Assembly (NCBI GenBank): GCA_013339765.2
Contig: CM023449.1
Coordinates: forward strand, 117,973,231 to 118,037,230
Length of the DNA stretch: 64,000 bases
Source: Haemaphysalis longicornis
Taxonomy: Eukaryota > Arthropoda > Arachnida > Ixodida > Ixodidae
Direction of reading: 5' to 3'
The notes beneath the pieces were generated by a model, which was not told the origin of the DNA, ran no database searches, and was given only the letters and a program-made list of their open reading frames with translations. Both the position numbers and the translations under genes were made by a program. Shown here piece by piece: positions 54,901 through 64,000 of this stretch. Within the stretch, counting starts at the first letter, position 1; each line of letters opens with the position of its first letter.

Positions 54901-57071
54901 TTTCTACAAGCTATTGAATTTCACCTTGCGCAGGCTGATTATTTTTTCTTTGTAGAAGTGGATGAGGAATCGGCCTATGCAATGCCAGATTCTCTTTGGT
55001 TAAAAGAGGGTGCGATTCTCTAATGTGCATATACGACAGGCAATGCACCGAAAAGAGGAAAACGAACCAGCATTGATCTTTCCATTATAGGAAAAAACGC
55101 ATGCAGGTTTACACCTATCAAGGTCAGAGCATTGGCATAAGGATGCACATGACTACTTTTTTTTCTCCATTTCTGTGGTGCCAAGTATTGTTGCTTATTT
55201 CAGGTTGTTTTCCTGGTATTTGGTCTCCCGGTGGACCGTAAGCAATCTGTTAAAAGTAAACGAGTTGTTTAGCCAGTAATTTGTTTTAACAAAGCAGTTG
55301 TCATTCCTGCTTCTTTAGTACCGCAATTCTCAACTTCGTCGAAGTTTGCAAAGCGAAAGAGGCAGTTCTCCGGAAAATATTAGAACGAGATATTTAGGGC
55401 GCCATTGCCCAGCAACTATATTAACAAATGCAGTAGATTGAAGCTGTTTTAACATATTTTCTTTTGTTGTGACAATAGTTCGGTATAAGAATAGCTTGTT
55501 AAACGAAGCTTTATAGCAAGTAGAAGGAATTTTGTGTCGTCAAACTACAGTAGTTCGCCCCAAAGTGCTGGGCACTAAAAAGAAGGTTTTTGTGTTGGGC
55601 TAAAGTTAGGCCATGCGAATGTTTTTGTGCTGGGTTGGAGTTAGGATACATAAAAATTGTCTTACGGTGACTCCAGAAATTTGGGAGAGTATTGACGTAC
55701 CATTGTCTTGGCGAAGCGGATCGACATTAATATTTATTAAACAGTCTTAAACCGGTGACCCCTGGGATGTAGCTTTTAAGGAGAAGACGGATGCATTCTT
55801 TTCTTAAATCTTTTAAAACATAGGCAACCGAAAACGCAAATTTACCGCTTGTTTTGTGACGGAGCTGATGGCAGCAATGGCGCATCTTTCATAAAAATCC
55901 CCCCTTGCTGGCGCATGTTCGAAGTTGAGGTGTTAAAGTGGTCTGTAGGCTAATACTTACAATGGCGAGGGGGTGACGTTTCGATGGCGCTGGGGTAGGT
56001 AGAGTGATCTAATTGCTGTAGGAGCAGTGTGGTCGATTTGTACTTAATAGCGGAGAGCTTGTGTTAAGGGTACAATAGCGGTGGTACTGAACCACGTAAT
56101 GAGAAGCTATAGTAATGTAATAGGGGGCATACTGAAATGCAGACTTCGCGCTTACGAATGTGTATGGATGTTTGCCCGTCCTTGCACCAGTGTAGTTACA
56201 AGGTCGGCTTTTAATGTTGCGTACTTGTCATGGATATTTATTAACTTCGCTATGAAGCAGTCGGTTGAAATTGAAACTGATTGCCTGTCTTTACGCAATG
56301 TGGTTGCCCGTTTTTGTATCGTAATATGCACTTACAAAAGTACATGCCGTACTTCCAATTGAATTTTTGCAGTCTGGGAAGTGGTGTTATAAGCAGAGAT
56401 AACTTTCTGTGGAGAAAGGCGTACTAAATTGCAAATGTTCTTGATAAATGACTGGCCAGTACTTTGTATTCACTTATTCAAATTACTGACGTCAATAAAC
56501 GTCAATAAACGACCACCTGTTTTGTACCAACATGCCTTGTTCCTTTGAAGCGTACCTTCTGAGGAGCTAATGCTCGCGGTATTCCTTGGCCAATTCACAA
56601 ATTTTTCAAGACATAGCTTCGTGTTCAACAATCTTCGTCATTAGACGAACAAGTGCGGGATTTTGTCGTAGAAAAATTATTTCGAAACTGGAGTCGTGCT
56701 CTGTGCATCGCCGTTGCCAATTTTCTATGACGTTTTGTTTGGTGCTTACTATATGTTGTGGTGCCACTTAAGAACGACACAGGAAGTTGCGCCTACGCTT
56801 CACCGCCTATTCCTCCGCGCGGCGCAAGGAGTGCCTAACCGCGAGTATTTCCCACGTGACACGAGTCGCTTCCGTGATTTTTCGAACTTTTTATTCTGCT
56901 AACAAACTGTTGCAGCGACGACGAACAGACTACTTGCGAAAAAGCAGACGGTCTCGCGCACTAATTCGCCTCTCCTATCGGAACGCGGGCGCCTTTTGAT
57001 ATCCGCGTCCGTCGTTTTCGCGGTGTGATAGATTGCATGATGTATAGCATGCAGGCTTGGTTTGACTGCGC
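51952..57071. other. Gene-poor stretch; one AT-rich hairpin
   Basis: The hairpin TTACACATTAACATCCGC / GCGGATGTTAATATGTAA (52471-52488 / 52492-52509, 3-base loop) is followed by repeated TTAACA words to 52570. A short CGTCAATAAA duplication lies at 56490-56512. Frames of 60-94 codons exist, such as 54751-55023, without domains or splice context. Confidence 0.5.
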
Positions 57072-57116
57072 AGCTAGCCGACCGCCCGACAGAGTCAGTC
57101 GGGCGGTCGGCTAGCT
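57072..57116. repeat. Perfect 19-bp GC-rich inverted repeat
   Basis: AGCTAGCCGACCGCCCGAC (57072-57090), loop AGAGTCA, and its exact complement (57098-57116). It would form a very stable hairpin. No T-run follows, and nothing indicates a gene on either side. Confidence 0.95.
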
Positions 57117-58531
57117 CGTTCGCTCAATTGCACCTAAGCCACGGGGAGGCTTGTTCCCGGAAGAATGTGGCTTTAGTTTGTGGACTTTATTAAGCTTGGT
57201 AAAGCTTATGAAGTCGAAGTAGCTCCACAAAAGCGCACGTGCGACGATTTCCTGACTACGCTTCCCTGGGGTTGTAAGCTGCAAATTCCATTGCGCCGGC
57301 TACGCTAGTAGAAAATCTAAGGCCTCTTATACACCATTTTCCTTGCTAGAGGTGGGCGCCGCCACTTGCTTTTTCTGACCGGATGCTAGCGCCGTCTATG
57401 AAGCGACCGCCGAAACCTCCGCGCTGGGCTGTTAAGTGCTCCGTTCTTTCCGTGTGTCTGCTCGGAGCCCGTGCATTACCAAGTGAACCGTAGTGGTTTG
57501 GCGTTAAGTTAGCGGTTGCAGTGCGTGTATGTGTGTGTGTTCTGTTTTTTTTTTCATCATCTGCGGACGGATTTTAGGTCTTAATTTACTGCCAGAGCGG
57601 AAAATGCCGATCCCGGCTGTTGCGAGCAGCAGTAGCGGTGTGGTTGTGGTGCCGGTGGTGCTCCGCAGTTCCGCGATTCAAACGAACCGGTATGGCACCG
57701 ACTGACATAGACATCGATATCGGGGAATAAATATGTGTTTTCAATGCCGCCGTGCTTGTTATGTTCAACGATAAGTCATGTTTACGGAAGCACAGACGTC
57801 GAATGCGAAGCGCGCACAGCATATGTGGGTCACTGTGATCCGTGCTCGCGATAGACTTTCGACGAGGTGATTGCTACGCTGTTGACATTGCAATGTAATA
57901 TAATCTTTCTTAACTAGACTTATCACGGTTACTGACGAAACAAAATTACCTGGGCGGAAAAATAACACGACCGCACAACCAGTCAAATTACTATTCGAAG
58001 GTTGAGCCAAAGGGTCGACGTTCGGGCGAGTTAATATTGGTTGATCATGATCGTGATTATTATTGACCTAACTCTGCGCAGTGCATATGGCCTGTCGCTC
58101 GGAGCCCACCTTTGTGAAACCGCTGTTTGCACCACAAATGCTTTACGCGACCAGCAGTAACTGTTTTGTAATTGTAATTAGATTCCTCGACAACGCAAAA
58201 GGATTAGAAGCTTTTCCTTTGACCGCGTTGTGAACAGGTTGAGCTATTTTCCAAATGCAGCGTTCATGCGTATCTTGAGCTGCGTTTCCACATTGGGCTG
58301 CCCGCATGCTTATCATCGACCAGCAGTGTGCGTTGGGGAAAGTTATCCTTTCATATCGTTTGGCAGTGTAATGCGTTGGCCTGAAAAAAAGTAAACAAAA
58401 CGCCGTGATTTTAAAGGTTAGATTAGATGAAAAGGGGACTGTTTAATGCCAATGGGCTGTAATGACCAAACAATATACGGTATTTTTACAAGGAACCAGA
58501 AGTTATTATAATGTTTAGTGTATTGGCGATC
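57117..58531. other. No gene supported
   Basis: 57290-57720 is GC-richer. A 34-codon frame starting MPIPAVASSSSGVVVVP at 57604 and a TG run at 57526-57540 are the only items; a 5' exon is possible but unproven. Confidence 0.4.
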
Positions 58532-58640
58532 GTGAAAGATCCCCAGGTGGTCAAAATTAACCCAGAGCTCTCCACTACGGCGCGCCTCATCACCCATGAA
58601 GTGTCGGGGCGTTAAACACCATAATGAATTAATTATTCAA
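58532..58640 (+). mobile_element. 5'-truncated tRNA-SINE body
   Basis: GTGAAAGATCCCCAGGTGGTC, AGAGCTCTCCACTACGGCGCG, CCTCATCACCCATGAAGTGTC and GGGGCGTTAAACACC match the 3' half of the SINE at 40901-41138, followed by an AATGAATTAATTATTCAACC tail. Head and first half are missing. Target duplications were not resolved. Confidence 0.8.
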
Positions 58641-59764
58641 CCAACCAATATATCAATGCTGTATTGTAAAAGATAAAGTTGCTTCTAACATTTCAGGGGG
58701 TTCCGTTCCCTGTCGCAGCTTGGCGTGTGATAAATGGATTTTCTCCGTCTGCTTGCCGTCCAAGTGCACCCAACAAACCCTGGAGTTCGTCGTTGGTACA
58801 AAGTCGTTGCAATTTATCAACGGCATCTACCAATATCTCAACTTGGTGTGTGTTGCGAAGCGATGCAGCAAAAACACGCCGCAACCGCACTGCATTTTCT
58901 CCAGGCAGTGCCGTGTACATGCGTGCTGTCAGCGACTGTTTCTCGCTTTCTCTGGTTGTTCAATAACCCATCACCGCGAAGTGCTGACCAAGCGACGTTT
59001 GCGCCTTGAACGACATCGCAGAATTGGCTAAAACAGTTGAAAGTTCCGCAAAAAATGAGCACGCAGTGCGAAATACCCCTGAACTACGCAGCGCAGCACA
59101 CCATGCCGAGCGATGTTAGCAGCCCAGCACGCACAGGCAACACTGGTCGGCCGCCGAGAGAACTGGTTTGAGAGTATTTTCCTCCTTTCCCGGCTGCTTA
59201 TGGAAAATGGTGTATAGGTAGGAGAAGTGTGCAGCGAAGTTGATACAGGTGATAACGAACTACAATCAACGTAAACGTTCATTATAAGGCGTAAAACAGA
59301 GGTACGGGAAGCACTTTTTGAGGAGGGTGGAATAGTACACCGGTCAGCAGCATGACCACACATTTAGAATGGCTTCTCCTGCCTAAGGCACGCAGTCAGC
59401 CGTGGGGATTTAGGGCACGCTGACTGCCCAAGCGTTATTCAAGAAATATTCCTCTAACCTGCTGGGACGCCCAAACTGAAAGGATAAACAGCCAATGCGA
59501 CGTATACGTGATATTTACTCCCCGACAACCGTTAGTGTTTTGTCCGAGTTTTCTAAAGCATTGGATGTAGTGCGTCGCGGCGCGCAGTTTCCAATCCCCC
59601 ATAGCGCTTCTTTCTTTTTTTTTTGCCGTAGATTTCTTTTAAATGCGGAGCATTTCTTAGGCTCGCCTGGTCCTCCGCCATTGATGGCGGCGCCGTCCAC
59701 ACGCTCACTGCGCATGCGCAACTTTTCTCCTTACACCCACAGCTCCGCGATACTACACTATGAA
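58641..59764. other. No gene seen
   Basis: Several frames of 75-111 codons overlap on both strands at 58679-59363, with no recognisable domain. Confidence 0.5.
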
Positions 59765-59769
59765 AAAAA

Positions 59770-59865
59770 GAAATAGTTAGCGGCGCCCGGTTTCGATCCC
59801 ACGACTCTCTGGCCGCAACAGGAGGTACGCGGTGCTCTTCCCACTACGCTCTAAATCCGGGACAG
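59770..59865 (-). mobile_element. tRNA-like sequence (SINE head or tRNA pseudogene)
   Basis: Minus strand: TTTAGAGCGTAGTGGGAAGAGC (A-box-like) and GTGGGATCGAAACCGGGCGC (B-box-like) at about tRNA spacing. The acceptor ends do not pair, so a functional tRNA is unlikely. Confidence 0.45.
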
Positions 59866-59899
59866 GAGCAAGTGCTACGAACGCGCCTTATGACTCATT

Positions 59900-60548
59900 C
59901 AAACTACGTCAAGAAGCTACTGATACAACGAAGGCACGCGAAGCTGAACGTCAACGGTAACGACGAACTGAAAACTTTAGAGGGGGATGCTGAATTTCCC
60001 GTGGGAAAGCTGTGGCGGGAAGCGCCACGCGCCTTGCAGCACAGCCAGCCCCGTCCGCAGCACCTCTGATGCTGATTGTGGCAGGATGCCCCTAGGGATT
60101 GGCCAACCAAAGAATCAATCACAAGATAGGTTCGCGTTCAACCACCGTCGTCATCTTCCCATAGGGGAACCGCCAAAGAAGAAGAAGAACGAGAAGACAA
60201 AGCTGCGAAGAGGAGGGTGTGTACATTGCTCTCAGCCGGTGCACCAATGTGAACAACCTTTACCTCACCAAAGCTGACGGACACCACCGATTCTACCACA
60301 GAGACAACATCGACAAGAACATGATGGACGAGTTTCGGCGCCTCGAGAACCACCGCCTACTCACCGTAACACAACAGCACTTGCGTGCCTTTGCCACCGG
60401 TGTGGACCCGGACGCAGAATTCCCTCTGGCGCTAGTAAAAACCAGATCACTCAACATAACGGCAACACAATGGAACCACACGGAACCGCCACGATGCTTC
60501 CCATCCTCATCAGGGTTCCCCACGGGAAGATGGTGTAATTTTTATTAG
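59900..60548 (+). pseudogene. Pif1-type helicase C-terminal fragment (Helitron-like?)
   Basis: The frame from about 60217 reads VYIALSRCTNVNNLYLTKAD, the motif VI region (ALSR) of Pif1-family helicases, followed by HHRFYHRDNIDKNMMDEFRR and LENHRLLTVTQQHLRAF. Only the last domain is present. Upstream (59940-60120) lies a shifted frame and the block GGATTGGCCAACCAAAGA that also occurs near 9070. The fragment could derive from a Helitron or from another Pif1-bearing element. Confidence 0.55.
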
Positions 60549-61221
60549 GTAATGTTTTTTATGGCAAATTTAGCAATTTGCGCTTCAACGTTCATTGCTC
60601 CACGACTGAGTTGGCAGACAGCGTGCAGACTGACACGGACGCTCAGGTAATTTCTCATTAGAGTGGTGTTGACATAAGCGCCGATCGCGTTCGGACGCAG
60701 TGCCGACTCATCCGACCGTCGAACTGTGCGACCACGCCTCTTACGACACAGGTACGAGCCTGGCAACCTGCAAATTTTGGGGCAAATCGCCTCGCAGTTC
60801 AGCGGATCCGATGACGAGGACGGCGTACAGCCACTGCGTTTTCCTCAGCTGGTGCACGTTGGTGGCAGGCATATCTAAGCCATTCTTCAGCGGACAACAT
60901 GGAAGAAGTGCCGTATGGCGATTCGTGAGATATCGAGAATGCGCAACGTCGGATACCAGCTGTTGTTGCACAAACCCAACGGAAACTGGTTTGAATTTTA
61001 ATCTTAGATGTCGTCCAAACACACCGTAACCTGAATACGCGTCAGTGCTGTTAGTTCTTGCGGCTTGCATAAATTTCTCATATTTTTTACTTCGTCCAGA
61101 CTTTATAAATTAAATACTCCTTTATCGACCGTGTTAAGGATAAAAATTGTGTTTATTTGAGCCAGTCTATGCAATGCAAACAAAAAAATAATTGTGAGAA
61201 CTTCAATTGACTGTTCCTTAT
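60549..61221. other. No gene supported
   Basis: Two overlapping 109-codon frames on opposite strands (60700-61070) lack any motif or splice context. Confidence 0.4.
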
Positions 61222-61430
61222 TGACTGTAGGGCTTAACGCGCCGATGAAACGCAGGGATACGGATTAATTTTGACCCCCTGGGGATCTCTAACGTGCGGC
61301 GAAATCTCGTGCACACTGGCGTTTTTGCTTTTCGGCTCCATCTGAAACGCGGCCGCCGCGGCCAGGAATCGAGCCCGCGACCTCGTGCACAGCAGCACAA
61401 CGCCTTATCCATTGAGCCACCGCAGTAAGT
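61222..61430 (-). mobile_element. Near-complete tRNA-derived SINE (Ruka-like)
   Basis: The minus strand begins with TACTGCGGTGGCTCAATGGA (A box), then GGTCGCGGGCTCGATTCCTG (B box), GGCCGCCGCGGCCGC reading, AACGCCAGTGTGCACGAGAT and the body, lacking the CCTCCACTACGGCG segment, and ends GCGTTAAGCCCTACAGTCAA. More diverged than the copy at 40901. The target duplication is unclear. Confidence 0.85.
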
Positions 61431-64000
61431 GAGGGCTCCTGATAACATCGCATGTGTGAATATCGGTGTGTTCCTTCGCTGTCGCGTCATTTAGGTGGAC
61501 AGGACCCGCGCAGGCAGCCAGCTTTAGCTTCATGGCAAGGAAGCATATCTTCAGACTTTATGAATTTATACTCTCGTAGGTTTCATATTTCTATGTATAA
61601 TGACAGTGTGCCGTGAATCTCGCCCCCTTGGGCTACCATTTAAAAGTATCACAAAACTGCCTCTACTCAGCATCAACAACAAAAAAGACGTTTCTGCGCG
61701 CCCCTGCGTTATGCTGTGACTAAGATCGACAACAAGGTGATGCACTTGTCTGCACCAGAACGCATATTATAACGCCAACAAAAATAAGTGTTAGAGGCAG
61801 GCCAAAAAGCGTCGCTAGGCGTTCACATAGGAGAAACTCTGTTTATCTTGTGCGGTACTCCCGAACCACTTGGTTTGCAGGTTTGGTGGAAGTTCGAACA
61901 CCAACGCGAATGTGCTCTGCCAAAAAATGCAATAGAAAACAAGCATATACACCTTGCACGCTTGGATATTCCGGAGTTGAGAAAAAGCAGTCCACTGCCA
62001 TCCGAAACAAATTGCTTCTTACGTGCAGCTTTCCTCCGAAGCTGCCAGTACCCCGTTGTTTCTCCTGCTTTATTCTTCCTTTTCGTTGCAGTAGTATATC
62101 AGGGCCCACCTCGGCTGAGAATCCGGTCTTACCTTAGCGTTTAGATCCTTGCCTGTTTGGCTGATGTGAGCAAAGGAAGAGAAAAGCTCGATTTTTTTCT
62201 TGGTTGGGAATCACACAAGACACAAAATTGAAAACTGGGTTCGACTTCCGTACGTTGGAGGAAACACAATAGAATATTTTTATTTCGACCTTCGACGTTT
62301 ATTGGATGGGAGCAGAAGTCGTCCTTTTCTTCCAGGTTTGGCGTAAGTTTTAATGAGGGATTAGAAAACTGTTTATGAGGGATTAGACTTTATGAACGGT
62401 CATAAAGCCTGAATGCGCCATCCGTTTGGTTGATCAGTTCTGCGTCCGAACTCTCACTATTTCTTGTGCAATAATTTGACACATTTGTGAACTCTTGTTT
62501 TTATTTTTTCCAAACGCCTGATGCAAAAGGAGTGCTTTATTTGCGTTTATACTCGAGATAGGCTAACAGCGATTGCTTCTTCAGTTTCCAGTTCTACCCA
62601 TGGCCGTTGTACGAGACTGTAGTCAGCATCTCCTCAGGATCGTTTACTATGCTTACTATCACAAAACAAATGTTTACTATGAGAAAACAAATGCGCCCGT
62701 TTGTGTCCGCAATTAAACATCGCCGTCGCACTTCCAGAGCCTTGACAACCCTTGTATTCGTTTACTATCCTGTTTAGTGAGCACGAACGCAGGAAACAGC
62801 AATTTCTTTCGTGGAGAACTCCGACACTGCTCCTGAGAACAGTACACGCGTGCGTTGTCAGCCTTCGCGCCACTGCTAGAACGCTGCCACAAATTTTTAC
62901 TCACACGTGGAGAAATATTATTGTTGTTTATACCAATGATATCAATGATATCAACGATATCAATGAATACTTTTACATAAAGAAACAGGGTGTCACTCAG
63001 TTGTGTACTTCCATTTTCCTTTACGTTTTCCCAAAGTTCCTTCCGCGCTATATTCATCAACCGCGCCGCCAGAGCTGGTAGTTGAGAGAGTTGCTTGAAA
63101 ATATACCTAGTGTATAGAACCTTAGCGAACGCTCATAATTCCGGCTTTCTCATTAGGAGACGGTTATAAGCATATCTCTTATTATTAGAAAATAACGATG
63201 GGTGCTTAACAATTTTTTTCGAATATGTATATTGTAGAGCGTGAAAGTAAACGCCACCCGGTTTATCCGTCGAGCCGGTTTTACTTCGCAGCCTTATGCA
63301 TGTTCCTAAAACAACTCGTCTAATTTAACCACCCAGCCTTAAATCGCCGTTGTGAGCCTTCTTAGGCTTCTATCATAAACAGCGCTCTATCCCATTATCC
63401 GTACGTAAGATATGCTGTTCCCAACCAACACTTCCTGCCGTTATTACTCCCTAGCTTAGTGCTCTACTTTGTCTGTTTTGGATCAACATGCGCCCGGTCG
63501 GCTGAATGAGTATTTGTGAAATCATATGGGTTAGAAGTAGTCTTCGACCCTTCACATTTTCTGAAAGAAAGATCGTGAGTGATCGGTTCGCTTTTTGTAA
63601 AAATGAAATACAAAATCATGACTCCGAATAACCATCTATTGCTAAAAGGGTGGAGGTAGTTTATTCCCGTGAAATGCCAGTGAACACACTCAATGTAAAC
63701 ATTGCAGCTGAACGAAGCAAGCCAGGAGGCGTTTATTGGGGGTGGCATGAAAGATTAAACCACTATTGATGGGCTACCTGGGTATATTTTGCCCTCGGCG
63801 CACACTTGCGCCTTAGCCTGAAAATAACACTCCTTCTCTTACTTGAGTATTTAAATGGGCCTTTTATGACTCTTCAAGGATTGACACGTGGACGCAATGA
63901 GATCATTTGAAAGCCAAGTTTCGCCAAAGAGAGGAATTTGACCGCAGCTGCGCCGTATCCTTGGAAACCCACCACGTGGCTCACAGTCCGGGGCTCCGCC
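61431..64000. other. No gene seen
   Basis: AT-rich. A 9-bp GATATCAAT/C repeat of about four units lies at 62938-62966. Open frames are short and motif-free. Confidence 0.5.

Noticed and set aside
54751..55023. 90-codon frame starting MTQHLRWEYECFKF
   Set aside because: No domain, no compositional shift and no splice context in AT-rich DNA.
60700..61070. Conserved host gene on either strand
   Set aside because: Two overlapping frames of similar length on opposite strands, no motif, no splice sites; equally likely chance.

Overview
The window looks like chelicerate nuclear DNA, most likely from a hard tick (Ixodidae). The grounds are a Dscam-like immunoglobulin exon, tRNA-derived SINEs of the tick Ruka type, several Penelope-like elements (PLEs) with tick-style coding, Ty3/gypsy, RNase H-bearing LINE, Tigger/pogo and hAT remnants, and GC-rich coding exons in AT-richer flanks. 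The species is inferred from familiarity with these families; no search was run. Almost nothing here is an intact host gene. The window is mostly a transposon graveyard in gene-poor DNA.

Layout. 1-520: one host exon (Ig domains, Dscam-like) with a single-base frame break, then a 100-N gap at 771-870. 871-5545: a PLE (PLE-1) with an inverted copy of its own RT segment upstream, a 581-bp foldback element and a SINE inserted in its 3' part, and a hammerhead-like hairpin near the 3' end. 5600-5811: a long TG/CG microsatellite. 5870-7134: two candidate exons of an unidentified gene with compatible splice phase. 8850-11640: dispersed repeat, LINE and gypsy scraps. 14124-14344: an 80-bp tandem repeat.

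14345-39677 is the dominant structure: a very large inverted duplication (palindrome). The left arm is about 14.0 kb, the right arm about 11.2 kb, and the central spacer is 124 bp. Each arm holds the same nest of elements in mirror order: an unidentified segment, a decayed SINE, a PLE fragment (PLE-3), a gypsy element carrying an inserted PLE (PLE-2) and a deleted Tigger, then an unidentified inner segment. The arms differ by scattered substitutions and small indels, so they are not a perfect read-level fold-back. Two large differences stand out. A 5'-truncated LINE with an 11-bp target-site duplication is present only in the left arm, and about 390 bp is present only in the right arm.

39678-64000: an ORF1/gag-type zinc-knuckle pseudogene cut at the palindrome edge, a small palindromic MITE, a complete tRNA-SINE with 13-bp target duplications, a 1.09-kb non-autonomous hAT with 8-bp target duplications and (G/C)-rich subterminal arrays, further SINEs, an unclassified repeat pair, an STPR-like basic ORF beside minisatellites, and a Pif1-helicase fragment. 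The remaining 43-64 kb DNA shows no convincing genes.

How it fits together: there is no operon-like logic. The nesting gives a relative history. The gypsy came first; PLE-2 and Tigger inserted into it; the block was duplicated in inverted orientation; then the LINE inserted in one arm and both arms decayed separately.
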